From assembly GCA_026075535.2 (NCBI GenBank), contig AP026540.1, positions 3,720,001 through 3,784,000 of the forward strand: DNA of 64,000 nt, written 5' to 3'. A program made the position numbers and the translations under genes. The notes under the pieces are model-generated. The model was not told where the DNA came from and ran no database searches. It was given only the letters and a program-made list of their open reading frames with translations. Shown here piece by piece: positions 43,817 to 55,036 of this stretch; position 1 is the stretch's first letter; the number at the start of each line of letters is the position of its first letter. The stretch comes from Tricholoma matsutake. Its lineage: Eukaryota; Basidiomycota; Agaricomycetes; Agaricales; Tricholomataceae.

Positions 43817-44822
43817 GTTGGTGGGGAGGGAGTATCATGCTTCATGAACTCCTCCCTAACAATGGTGTCTGCAGTGCTAATCCAGTCCTGTGCCCAGCCA
43901 CATTGTTGAAAGTACTTGAGCTTTAATTGTGGGTGGAGCACTAGAATGACTAGGTGGATTAGATTCATGCAAAGAAGTCACAGGAAGACTCTGGAATGTA
44001 CCTATTGCAATGTGATACACATTAGATAAATCCATTTTTGAATAATACTTATTAATGCTTTTGCGTGCAAAGGTGAGCGCATCCTTGACAGATGAAGAAA
44101 GCGGCTCAGTAGCAGCATCGCTGAGCAACAAGTTGATGTGGTCCAAACAATCAGTATCTGAGATGAATTCAAAAGGAAGAACCTACTTTTAGAACTTGTA
44201 AGAGGTCACCAATAATCTTCCAATCATCATCATTGAGCTTGAACTTCCACAGCTTCAAGGATTTGTTGGCTGTGATATCATCGATTGCTGAGCGGTACTT
44301 GAGTGCTGCCTTTGCCATGTCATATGTTGAATTCCAATGGGTCTTCACATTGCATGGAATGAGGCAGATGGGAAGTTTGTGGGCAGTGCAAGTTGTGTGC
44401 CATGCAGGAAGTGCAATGGTGGTGGAGTGGATGATAGCAAACAAGAGTTTTTGAATCTAAACAATATATTCATAAGTATCAGCGGTTCGAGCAATGAATA
44501 ACAATGCACACCTTATTCAGTGTTGCATGCACAGCCACTGTTTTTTCCAATAACTGCTCAAGGTCAGCCTCATCCAACATCTCAAATGGATCCTCCTCAT
44601 CCTCCCCATCATCCATTGGCTCATCCTCACCCTCACCCTCACTGGCATCATCATCGTCTTCATTGCCACCTTTGTCAATTGGTTCAACACCACCTCCAGC
44701 ATCTTCATCATCATTGCCACATTCAGTAGTGTCATCATCCTTGAGTGAATTGCTGAATGGTTTGAGGAGAGCCTTGGCAGGCAACTGCATAGTGTGGTTA
44801 AAGCACCATACACAATTGATGG
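43817..44822 (-). pseudogene. hAT transposase relic, central segment
   Basis: Minus-strand reading: NHTMQLPAKALLKPF, a long acidic stretch (EGEGEDEPMDDGEDEED), then AIIHSTTIALPAWH, CNVKTHWNSTYDMAKAAL, KFKLNDDDWKIIGDLLQVLK, and HPQLKLKYFQQCGWAQDW: consecutive signature blocks of hAT transposases. A 54-bp intron (44510-44457, GTGTGC...GCTGATAC...TTTAG) and another near 44019-43967 (GTACAT...CTAG) have basidiomycete form, which shows it was a spliced eukaryotic gene. Flanked by insertions on both sides. Confidence 0.88.
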
Positions 44823-46379
44823 TAGTGTTTTAAGGTCTGGTTCAGTCCAGTTTTTTGCCCCCAAAACAGGCAACCATGGACTGCAACCAGTCCAAACCAT
44901 TGCCCAAATTGGTAGGACTGCAACTGAACCGACTAGGACCGGTCCTAGTCGATTCGGTTGCCCTCAAAAAACCGATTGCCACTGGTTTTTCCAGCAATTT
45001 TTGATACATATTTAAATTTTACTATATATTAAATACAACTAATTACAACACACCCTGTGAACAGGTGCTCGCAGCAGTGGGGGTCATTCAGAGAGCGAAA
45101 ATAAGAAAATAAGACAAAAGAAAAAGAAAACCTAAAAAAACGACCCCACTCTCATGTTGGTGGTGAGGGTAGGGTCATCCCCTACATTTGTTGTGGTTGT
45201 GGTTGTCCCATGTTCATTGTGGTTGTGGTTTTCCCATGTTCATTGTGGTTGCCCCACATTCATTGTCATTGTTGCCGCTGTTTGTTGTTGTGTTGTTGCA
45301 CCCCCTGATGCCACATTGGCATCCCCACCATTGTTCCCTGTCGCCATCATCCCCGTTGTCCGTTGTCCCTGCCATTCATCATGTTGGCATTTGCTGGCAT
45401 TGGCACTCATTGGTGTTGGCATTTGTCAGCCTCGTTTGTTGTCCTGAGTTCCAGTCATCAGCACCATCATCTCCCCCTATGAGCAGTGGCTCACAGGTGG
45501 GGTGGTGGTGCTGTGTGACATGGCATCTGGGTCTTGTGGTTGTCTGGACATGGGGCTCATTGCAACCCTGTGAGCAGAGGCTCACAGTGGTGGTGAAGGG
45601 CACAGGAAATTAATAAGAAAAACATACACAAAGGCCCAAACAATGACCAGCATCATTTGGGCCAGCTTTGTGGGTGGGGTGGTGGCAACAAGGTGGGCAC
45701 GTTGCCATGATCATTGTCATTGGTGTTGGCATTGGCTGCCATTGGTGTGTCATGGAGGTGTGGGGTGGTGGATGACATTGTCATCAGAAAGTAAGGATCT
45801 AAAAAGAAGAATATTGGTTAGTAAGTAAAAAAGAATGTAATGAAAAACTTATCTGGGGCCCAAATGACAACTAGTATGTCGTTTGGGCCCACTTTCAGTC
45901 ACTTGGTGCAGTGTTCGAGGCCTGAGGGAGGTGTGGGTGGTAGAAAGGATGCGGTGTTGTCATTGTGGTCGTGGGAGTTGTTTGGAAAGTGGCACCACTT
46001 TCTTTTTTGGGAGCACAAGCATGACCAAAGGGTCTGTGCACAGCCACATGGTATATAAGCACTCATTTCATGAGTGCTTTTTACCCTCAGGCTTATCCCC
46101 CATCCCTTTCCTCGTACAAATAGTTTAAATGTATATATATATTAGTTGTATTTTTATAGTAAGTTATATGGTTTTACCTGAGTATATTGTCAGAAGACCA
46201 GTTGCAACCAATTGTAACTGGTCTTTGGGCAGTTTTTAAATATTTTTAAATTGAGACAACCGGCAACCCAACCGATACCAAAACCTGAGCAACTGCAACC
46301 AATGGTCCAGTTGCAATCAGTTGGGTTCAGTTCAGTTGCAGTCATTTTTTTGGTCCTGCAACCAGACCTTTAAACACTA
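44823..46379. mobile_element. Non-autonomous hAT-like element (1557 bp)
   Basis: The ends read inward TAGTGTTTTAAGGTCTGGTT and TAGTGTTTAAAGGTCTGGTT (19 of 20 alike), with a perfect 8-bp duplication ATTGATGG (44815-44822, 46380-46387). This is a typical hAT signature. It interrupts the hAT transposase relic. No transposase inside. The core has modules also found in family A: GAGCA palindromes near 45055, 45480 and 45570, a GC hairpin with T-run near 45130-45175 and two GGCCCAAA palindromes. Confidence 0.92.
45633..45890 (-). other. Two type C palindromes and an intron-like module in the hAT element
   Basis: Palindromes at 45633-45663 (GGCCCAAACAATGA/TCATTTGGGCC) and 45855-45890 (GGGCCCAAATGAC/GTCGTTTGGGCCC). 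The second is followed on the minus strand by AGATAAGT, T-rich sequence, TACTAACC and TTTTTAG, an intron-like tract with a degraded donor. Confidence 0.55.
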
Positions 46380-46424
46380 ATTGATGGCCTCAAACAAATT
46401 GGGGAGTTGATCAAGATGTGTCGT
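46380..46424 (-). pseudogene. hAT transposase relic, 45-bp remnant between two insertions
   Basis: Encodes THLDQLPNLFEAIN, which joins CVWCFNHTMQL of the central segment when the hAT-like element is removed. Confidence 0.7.
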
Positions 46425-47616
46425 TGATGATGCTCAACCCGGAAACCCAAACAAAACCCACAAAAAAGGCTGCAGATGGTATAACACAAGTCAGAGGAAG
46501 GATGCGAGGCCCTCTAGATGTCACCTGTCAGACTGACTGTCAAATAACTGCTTGTCGAAGCAGTTTAAAGCTAAAAGAATGTGTTTCGAGGACTTGCAAT
46601 GATTTTCGAGACCTTGTGATGATTTTCAAGATGTCACAATATTTTTCGAGGTTTTTTCGAAGAAGTTTCGAGGAATTCCGAGTGCGCAAATATGTTTGGA
46701 TGCAAGATCAGGGGACTAGATGAGTAATAGAAGCAAAGCAAAGGTGAATCGAGGGAAACGAGAGTGAAAATAGCATAATGCGAGGAATTTTGAGGAAGTT
46801 TAGCATAAAACACCAAGCTTCAGACTGAATAAGACTAAACCAAACTCTCAAATCACTGTGATCTGGGAGGAAGATGACGACTTTCTTGTTTTTCTTTGTA
46901 TCTAGTACATCTTTTTATATAAAATAAAGAAACTACCTAAAAAGGCTAGAGAACATGAGGCAAACATGTGGAAAACTCGAGGCAAAAGACAATAGAAGTA
47001 TACCAGAGCAATAAAGCGAGACTAGAAAGGGTGAATATGACACATGATGAAGAAATAATAAGAAAGAATAGCTAACAGTGGACTGTCCTTGTTATAAATT
47101 GCATAAAACATTGGAAACTGCTTTGAGTGGATTGTATGCGTGCACATGCGGTCAAAATGTGTTCAATATACTCAAGATAGTGTCCCATGTGTCCAGCATG
47201 CGTCCAAAGATCGTTCAAATAGGAAATACTGTGTCCGATGATGTTTTTCGAGGTTCGAGGTTTGTCAAAGATTTTCGAAGTTTCTTTGGACTTTGTTCAT
47301 GGCCCAAAATCAGTGTGATATTGCTCGAAACTGGTTCAGAACTCATCGACGATGTTCCAAGTGTATATTCTGAGCTGTGTCTGAAGGTCGGGGGAATTGT
47401 ATTACGGTGGCTGAAGGCATGCAAAGAATGTTGAGGCATTGTTCAAGGTGTTGCGAAGAATTTCAAAGCATTTTTGTGACTTTGTAGAGGTTTGTAGAAC
47501 TTCAGAGGGGTTCGTATGGGTTCGTAGAGCTTTGTAGAGGTCTGTAGAGACTCATAGAGCTTCAACAATGATTGTAGATGTGTTTTCCGGGCTTGAACAA
47601 CAAGGTGGACCTATCA
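46425..47616. mobile_element. Long solo-LTR-like repeat, copy 1
   Basis: Starts TGATGATGCTCAACCCGG and ends GGACCTATCA (TG...CA). It is a paralogue of 55037-56376. Flanks (TCGT and ACAA) do not match, and the hAT gene it sits in lacks roughly 90 codons usually found between the DAWTSPNH and FNHT blocks. No coding capacity. Rich in TTCGAGG/GTTCGTAGAG words. Confidence 0.7.
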
Positions 47617-48630
47617 ACAATGATTTGGTGAGGTCCATGCATCCATAGCAAAATGAACACAACCCAAATGCTCCTACAAATGTATCAGCAAATGGTTGGG
47701 GAAATTGGAACATGATAAATACTTTGAGAATCTTATCAATGCGGGAATGGCACTTATCAAACAAAATCTTGACCTCACGTGCCACCATCATCAGGCTTGG
47801 AAGCGAGGTTCCAGGATGTCCAGCCTTCATCAACTGTTCAAACTGGTGATCCTTCACAATGTTCATAGGCCTGTTGCTCTCAGCACACCATCTAGCAATG
47901 TGGGCTCTGATACTACAAGTCAGTCACTTTGCAAGTATCAACAATGAAAAACAGACCATGTTTCATCAGTTGTGTGTGCACAATGGGAGATTGATACTGT
48001 TTCTTGATCAAGTTGGGCAAACAAAGTGAATATAGAACCATCAGGAGCAATGGAGGAAGTCTTTTTGAATGTGGCATCAACTGCATCTTCACCGAAGCAC
48101 TTCATGGTGTGAGCCTTGAGGTTTGAAGTGCCAGCACAATCCTTGGAGTCTTGGTAATGGTGAACACTGCCTCCCTTGACCTTGCATCATTTGGTGGCAC
48201 ACTTGAGGAAATGGAACTTTCAGCCGTTATGTGTATCAATCTTGATGTTGCTCTTGAAGAAACCGTAGACAGGGGATCGCCAGGTTTTTTGCAAACATTC
48301 TGCAATACAAATGGATCAGTACCTGAAAGGAAAGGAGGTTCAGCCTCCAGAACATACTTAGCTCTTGTTCAGGTGTTTCCTCTACAGGCGGAGTCTTCAT
48401 CCAAGTCAATAAGTAGAGTTTCCACCACTGACTAAGAGAAATTTGTTAGCAGGAGAAGGTAAATAAGAAAGTGATAGATGAGTACCTGAAGCACCTGCAG
48501 CAGATGTGCCAGAACCAGAGGAGGTGCAGCGCTTTTTGAACAGACATGAAATGACTGCAGCACCATTCTTGATGGCTTTTTTGAATGTTTTTGTGGCCTT
48601 CTTCACAGCCTGGGCAGTACTTGAGGCCAT
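47617..48630 (-). pseudogene. hAT transposase relic, N-terminal segment
   Basis: Starts at the ATG at 48630 (MASSTAQAVKKATKTFKKA). Recognisable hAT blocks follow: HIARWCAESNRPMNIVKD, HPGTSLPSLMMVAREVK and, after an intron (GTCTTT...TTTGTAG), HFAMDAWTSPNH. A first intron near 48485-48435 has GTACTC, GCTAAC and TTAG. A TGA near 48370 and other lesions are present. The gene continues, with five interruptions, to 31875. Confidence 0.82.
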
Positions 48631-48873
48631 GGAGATAATTGAGGGTGAGTGTTGAGTGGATTACAAAGGCATGGGGAAGGGAAGGTGGAGTTGGAGCTGG
48701 AGGGCAGAATCATGAAATGAGGGCAGATTAAATAGAAACCTGAGATCTGCAGATTCCCTGGAAAATTGGAATAAAGGAGGGAAATAGGTGCTCTCCACAG
48801 ATGTCTGCCAAAAAATACTCATTGGTAAGAGCCTTAGGATGGATGCCATTGACACTCAATGTTCATCCAGAGA
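48631..48873 (-). other. Upstream flank of the hAT transposase relic
   Basis: No ORF; presumably the former promoter region. No clear TATA box was identified. It ends at the CAAAT duplication of the solo LTR. Confidence 0.35.
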
Positions 48874-48878
48874 CAAAT

Positions 48879-49444
48879 TGTAAGGGCAACCTTACAATCA
48901 GAGTCCTAAGAACTCGATACTTGCAAGGGAAAACCAAAGATTAGATTCAATAACTATTGAACAAGGAAAGACCCATACCTTGCAAGGGAAAACCAAAGAG
49001 AAAACTCTAAGGAGTCCAGTGCAAGTCCAAAGTATATATATGGAAGGCATGCGATGTTCTAAAATACTTGGAGCCCCTTCCATCCTAGCACTAATTCAGA
49101 TCCAGGGTTGTGTTCCCATTTGGGGAGATGGCCATCAATCAGTGATAGTGTCTGCATCAGGCCATACTCAGTAAGTGGTGTCCGCATCAGGCCATGATTG
49201 GTAATGGGCGTGCAAAGACATCCTCGATCATTTCCACAGGTGCAACAATTGCGCAACTGGTTTGCACAGGGTATTGACTGCGAGAATGGTGAGAGTACAA
49301 TAGGGGCTGATGGATTGACATATCAGAATGTTTGTAGATGGTTGGTGCAAAAGGCGCTTTGTTGCACAAACGTTTGTGGGTGTGCAGAAATGTTCGCAAA
49401 TGTGTGCCAACCATTGTAGGGGCTCGTAAGGTGTTCCCCTTACA
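48879..49444 (-). mobile_element. Solo LTR (566 bp)
   Basis: TGTAAGGGCAACC...TTCCCCTTACA with a perfect 5-bp duplication CAAAT (48874-48878, 49445-49449). In reverse it resembles the 3' parts of the solo LTRs at 4298-4673 and 41782-42207 (shared GTTGCCCTTA end and GAGTTTTCTCTT region). Confidence 0.88.
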
Positions 49445-49919
49445 CAAATGTAATGAGCCAAGCCTACCAACAACTCACTGCAGTGTCAGGACAGTAATTG
49501 ATGAGGGCAGAAGAGGCTAAAATGAGACAATTCCAAGCATTGAGGCAGAGAGGAAGGAGTCCAAGAGGCAGAACAACACTGAAAGAGCTGATGGAGTAAG
49601 GATAAATAAGGCTTGACTCGGGTACAGGTAACACCATGTGTTTCCACTTATGGGTATGCTCAGGTATGGGTATGGTTTTGGATTTCCATACCCAAGGCAA
49701 AACTGTACCCGTACCCATGGTGTTTGGAAGGATGTAGGGGCATCCAACACTAAAGGATATGCAGAACTAAAGTGGAATGAGGTATATTGTGGAGGTACTA
49801 GGATAAGACAAAAGACTGTACTAGATAGTGTGTAAGGTCACCAAGTGGTCAGGTGACCATGTGTAGGAGTAATCAGTTGTAAGAGCATTCTTACACTCTC
49901 CCAAGTTCTAAAAAATTTG

Positions 49920-51205
49920 CTACAAGTTGTGGGTCTTGATCCAGTCAGTATACACATAGGTGTCCATGAGTTTGCAGCGTGGTAACAAGAGGTCCACTTC
50001 AGGTCCATAGCCTAGCCATCGTACAAGGAATTGTTTGCCACATCTGCATGTGTGTTGGTCAATGATTTTGTCAATGAAGTATTCTGTTTTGCCTTCCACA
50101 GTGATGATGGGTCCAGGCCAGTCAAACTTGCGTGAAGGGAATAGGTCGTCGTCGTTTTCAATGTAGGGGCATAGTAGTGAGGAATGGAAGGTTCGACAGA
50201 TTTTTGTCGCCTCTGGGAGGTGGAGGGTATAAGTTGATGACTCTGGGAAGGCTTTCGTGATTTCGAACGGGCCATCAAATCTTGGCATAAATTTGGCTGC
50301 CCGTCCTTAGCCTGCATGTATTCCCTTTGTCGATGAGCAGTTGCAAGTAGGACATGGTCGCCGGCATTGAACATTGGGTTGGGTCCATGGTCTTTGTTTG
50401 TGTGGTGAGCTTGATTGATTTTGGCAGCTGTCAGTGAATCTTTGGCATTGAGGAGGTTGTCCGCCAGTTGAGAGATCACGGTTTGTGCAAGGTCTTCACC
50501 GTCAGAGGATGGTGTGGGTGATGTGAGAGGGGTTGTTGTTTTGGTGGGGTTTGTCGATGATGTAGGGGCCGTCATTGTTTTGTTGGGGTCTGCTGACAAT
50601 GTTTGTATTGTTCGTTTGTTGATTAAAGGGGGAATAAGTTGTGGAGTATGGGCCAACTTTCATATGAAGGGTGTGAATCCAGTCGATGCATTCAAAGTGT
50701 TCATGATGTCGAAATGGACTTTAGGCAAGGCTTTTGCCCACCCAGTTTGGTTTTGTTTGACATGAAATCTGAGTGCCTGTAAAACCATTTTATTAGAGCG
50801 TTTGGATGATCCATCAGTTTGGGGGTGATAAGCAGTCAACATCTTGTGTTTAATGCCTGATAATTTCATCAATGCTTTCCAGAATTGTGAGACAAAGAGT
50901 TTGTCGCTGTCAGTGATGAGCTCTAGTGGGCAACCATTCTCACAGAACCACTTGTCGAAGAAGAGCATGGTGAATTCTTCTGTGGTCATGTTGGTGTTGC
51001 AGGGTGCTAAGTCTAACTGAATGTCCATGCCTAGTTGATCAGTCATGGTTACGATGGCATTAAATCTGTCATCTTTAGGAAGCAGTCCTATGAAGTCAAT
51101 CACAACCAAATCGAAATGCTTCTCTGGGATGGGAAGGGGGTGTAGTGGGCTGGGTGGTTTTGAAGTATGGCCCTTGTTTTGCTGGCAGTCATTGCAGGAT
51201 GGCAC
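49920..51205 (-). pseudogene. Gypsy 4 integrase core and chromodomain
   Basis: The integrase has DLVVIDFIGLLPKDDRF and LELITDSDKLFVS, then HPQTDGSSKRSNK where the Glu of the DDE triad is expected but Ser/Lys are seen, so the third catalytic residue appears lost. The C-terminal end encodes EYFIDKIIDQHTCRCGKQFL and VRWLGYGPEVD, a chromodomain of the Y(F/I)..I...R.G...LVRW.GYG type. A frame change separates it near 50290-50400. Confidence 0.8.
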
Positions 51206-53581
51206 ATAAGCATGGATAAGGTCTCATCACATGTTTGGCCAGTAGAAGTCGTTTTGGAGTGTATGGTATGACTTTTCTGAGCCAAAGTGACCCAGGTTGT
51301 CATGTGTGAGTCTGAAAAGGTCCTCACATATCTTTTTGTGTTTTGGTATGATCAGTCATCTGGCGATGAAAATGAGGCCATTGTGGGATGTGATATTCAA
51401 TTTGTCATCAGTGATGCCTCATGCCAGATTGGACGTGAGTGCTTTGCACCATGGATCTGCATGGTACCCATCTTTGATGTCTTGCATGAATGAAGGGTCA
51501 GATCAGATTTTGAAAACACTTGCGATTGGGGCAGTGCCATTGTCTACTGTGTCTGGTAAGCAGGATAGTGCATCTGCCATGCAGTTGTCATCCCCATTGA
51601 TGTACTTGATGGAACAGTCATACTGTGACATGTACTCCATCCATCTTGCTTGTCATTTGGAGAGTTCTTTCTGAATGTCAAAGTTTTGCAGTGTTTGGTG
51701 GTCAGTGTAAATGGTGAAATGTGAGCCTAATAGGTCTGACTGCCATTTCTTGAGCACACGGATGATGGCAAGCATCTCTTGCTCGTGAACGGGGTAGTGT
51801 AATTCTGCATTGTGAAGTTGTCAACTTTCAAAGGCTACTGGTCAGGCCATTTCCCAAGTAGGGCCAAAGGAAAGTACTGCTCCCATGCGTCTTTGGCTGG
51901 CATTGCAGGTGACAAAAATTTGGTTATTCTGGTGGTCGATGGTCACCAGGCAATCATGGGAGACCACAAGTGCTTTGATGGTTTCAAAAGTGTGGTGGTG
52001 TTCATGGGTCCATGTTGGGAATATGGTGTTGCATTCTTTTTGTGTCAGTGGCGTTAAAATGGTTGTATGCTTGGCGAGTGCAGGCAGGAATGCAGATATG
52101 TAATGGACGAGACCAAGGAATCATTGTACTTCTTTTGCAATAGTGGGCATGGGCCAATTGAGGATCTGTTCTACTTTAGCATTATCCACCTCAATTCCTC
52201 ATTGAGAGATGCTATGGCCTGAGAAGTTCAGTTTGGTGGTGAAAAGAGTCAATTTCTTTGACGAGCAATACAGGTGTGCATTTCTCAATGCTTCGAGGAC
52301 AAGTGCGACATTCTTCTCATGTTCTGCCAGTGATTGTGCCCAAATGATAATGTCATCCAAATAGACATGGCATATGCAGCTGATCAAGTTCTGTAGCGCC
52401 ATAGTCACTTGGCATTGATGTGTGGCAGGGAAGTTCCGAAGGCCCATGGGCATAACTACCCATTCCCATAGTCCAAATGGGGTCAATGTTGCTGTGTATT
52501 TCACATGGTTGAGATGTACGAGAGTTTGGAAAAACAAATTGGTCATATCTACATTTCCCCAGATCTTTCCTTTAGCGCAATCGGCCAGAATGTCATCAAT
52601 ATGGGGTAGGGGGTAATTATCAGGTAAGGTTGCTCGATTAAGATTGCAGTAGTTGTTGACCCATTGTGGTAGTACCATTGGGTCTGTCTTTGGTATGATG
52701 AAGGAGGGAGAGCGGTATTGGGATGATGGTGGTCTGATGCGGCCCGCTGCATAATGTTGGTCGATTAATGTTTTCCAGCCATCACGGTATTTTTGAGGGC
52801 ATGAGTATGTGTGTGCTGTGGAGATGGGTATCCCAGGTTTTACTTCAATGTGGTGGTAGACATCATTGGGGAGGTTGCGAACATGGGGTATGTCTGCTGG
52901 AAAATGGTCCGCAAATTTGCATTTGAAATTTTGGTCAAGTTTCGATAATCTTGCTTCAGCAGCTAGTTGTTGTATTTGGGTGGTGATGAGACCAATGAAG
53001 TTGGGATTTCCAGTAGTGTGCACCATCATGTTGAATTTAGAGGGGTGTTCCTCGAAATGGAGTAGGAGTTCACAGTGTACTAATTTGCATGAGGCCCAAA
53101 TTTTTGAGTGACATTCTTTTAGCAATCTCAGTTCTCTCCTTCTGTGGACCACTGGAGAAATCTGCAGTTGTATACGAGCCTTGATGGGGTCAGGTGGATG
53201 TAGTAGGTTATAGTTTGTTTCTTTGGCAATAACAGTTTGGAGTTCTGTGTCGACTACTATTTTGTTTTTCACTAGGAAGTCAAGGCTGAGGATCACATCT
53301 GCTTGTAAGTTTGGACAAATGATGGCATTCAGGGTTCGTGATTTCCAGTGTGCATTGAGGGAAGATACACTTAGTCTACAGTATTGTGTTAAAAGAACAG
53401 GTTTTGCAATTGATTGTCCAGGAATGAAGGCAGCAGAAATGGCAAATGGTTTGAAGAGCATGTGAGGGACAAGCCCATAAAGTTTGACAGTGTGTTCAGA
53501 TATCAGTACTCGTGATCTATTAGCGCACGGATTGGGGACAGTGCACAAGTGAAGGGTGCATTGATGCAGCAGTCCCACCAC
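51206..53581 (-). pseudogene. Gypsy 4 protease, reverse transcriptase and RNase H
   Basis: One frame. Protease remnant VLISEHTVKLYGL, then the reverse transcriptase with FIIPKTDPMVLPQWVNNY and active site CHVYLDDIIIWAQ. RNase H and the integrase zinc-binding region follow in the same frame but with TGA codons after HSISQ, EVQ, EMA, LSK, FKI, NLA, IAR and two in a row after WPNM. The long 460-codon open stretch is 52199-53581. No frameshift inside this part was seen. Confidence 0.87.
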
Positions 53582-54666
53582 AAGTGTTCAGGAAGAGGGG
53601 GGAGAGGAGAGGGAGGTACGCACTCATTTAATTCATCTGAGTCGATAAAATCTTCGTTGATAAAATCCTTGTCCATGTCGTCGCTGAAGATGGCTGCAAC
53701 AACAGGTGCAGTCTTGCTTTTGAAGATGGTTTTAGCTCTTGCAGCGTGTGCTGCAGTCACTTTCTTGCAAGTTTCTAACGAGGGACGGTCAGCTGTGCAA
53801 GTGTGGGAGAAGTGACTGGCATAGAATGTCCAGCACTTGTAGCATCCTTGATGAAGATCAAGGAGGTCTTTATTGCTTTGCATGAGTCTTGGGATGGCGA
53901 TGAAGGCGACAAGGGGAGTCAATGCAGTGTTGGATGATGATGGGATGTATTGTGTAGTCATGGCAGTGTTTGAAGACATGTTGTGGTTGGTTGATTGAGT
54001 GTGTTTCATTGCATTGTTGGCTGCAAGGGCCATGCTAGTAGAGATCTGTTTCTGATGAGTGGCCAATTGGAGGTCGAGCAGGACAATACAGTGAATCCAT
54101 GTTTCAATGTCTTTGATGGCATCAAGTTCTTTCTTGGATGCATGGTATGCGAGACGGAGGGCAGGATTCAAGTGGGCAATGAGATGGGCACGGAAGCGTT
54201 CACAAGGGATGTATTGCAGGGAATCAGCAGCCTCAAGTTCATTGTTCACTTTACAGACAGAGACAGACCATTGGTAAAATTCGAGGTCGCCCTGAGGGGC
54301 AATGAGTTCTTGGATTAGTTCATCTTCCCAGTCAGTTGGGAGCCACTTCTGTTTGATCTCTATCATGAATTCTGCAAATGTAAGACTGCTCAGGCATTCA
54401 CTGTCAGATTCGATCCAGGACTGCATGAATTCTGATTCAAACGAATAGATGATATGGCCAACGGCTTCCTTGGTGGGGATTTCTTTGTAGGAGAAGAATC
54501 TTTTGCAGGTGTATTCAAATTTACAGAGATTGGAGACAGTGATGCTACCGGCAGATAGAAGCGGGGGTTGACTGGAGGACAATTGAGAGATGGTCGCTGG
54601 GGCATATGGCATAGCGGCGATAACAGGATCAACAGGTGCCATGTGATGAAGGCGAATTGGTGGCAA
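53503..54666 (-). CDS. Gypsy 4 Gag (387 aa)
   Basis: Open from an ATG at 54666. The capsid-like region reads VGHIIYSFESEFMQSW, LTFAEFMIEIKQKWLP and QYIPCERFRAHLIAHLNP. A knuckle-like CYKCWTFYASHFSHTC follows; its spacing is non-standard. The frame ends in the protease start (PIRALIDHEY), and the rest of the protease is in the next frame, so an indel, rather than programmed frameshifting, probably ends this ORF. Confidence 0.75.
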   Translation of the reverse strand: MPPIRLHHMAPVDPVIAAMPYAPATISQLSSSQPPLLSAGSITVSNLCKFEYTCKRFFSYKEIPTKEAVGHIIYSFESEFMQSWIESDSECLSSLTFAEFMIEIKQKWLPTDWEDELIQELIAPQGDLEFYQWSVSVCKVNNELEAADSLQYIPCERFRAHLIAHLNPALRLAYHASKKELDAIKDIETWIHCIVLLDLQLATHQKQISTSMALAANNAMKHTQSTNHNMSSNTAMTTQYIPSSSNTALTPLVAFIAIPRLMQSNKDLLDLHQGCYKCWTFYASHFSHTCTADRPSLETCKKVTAAHAARAKTIFKSKTAPVVAAIFSDDMDKDFINEDFIDSDELNECVPPSPLPPLPEHLWWDCCINAPFTCALSPIRALIDHEY

Positions 54667-55036
54667 TGAGTCAGAATCAGATGAGTATGTGCGAGCTCAG
54701 TGAACACGAGGATGGTCGGTGGTGAGGGGCAGCGATGGGGCACAGTTAGAAGCAGCAGACAGTGTCAGAGGCGGTAGCGGTGACAATGGTGGGGTAGCAT
54801 CATATTCAGCCAGGATGTTTCAGTTGGGGGCATGGGTGTACGGGTGAATGGGGATGTTCTTTCTTCCAGGCATTTGTTTGCAGTATATAAGACAGGCGAT
54901 GTTTGTTACTGTGTGCAAAATCCAAAGGTGGGGCTTCCTTTTAATGAAGGATCAGCAGGATGGGTCGAAGTTGGCAAAGTGTGATGGTGTGTGATGGAGT
55001 GCTGAGGAGATTTGGTGGTGATAAGGAGATGTACGT

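Noticed and set aside
44504..44833. Plus-strand Ser/Pro-rich frame
   Set aside because: It is the shadow of the acidic region of the hAT transposase on the minus strand and crosses into the inserted element.
53503..53581. Programmed frameshift between gypsy 4 gag and pol
   Set aside because: The frame change falls inside the protease motif after ALIDH, where a simple indel is the better explanation.
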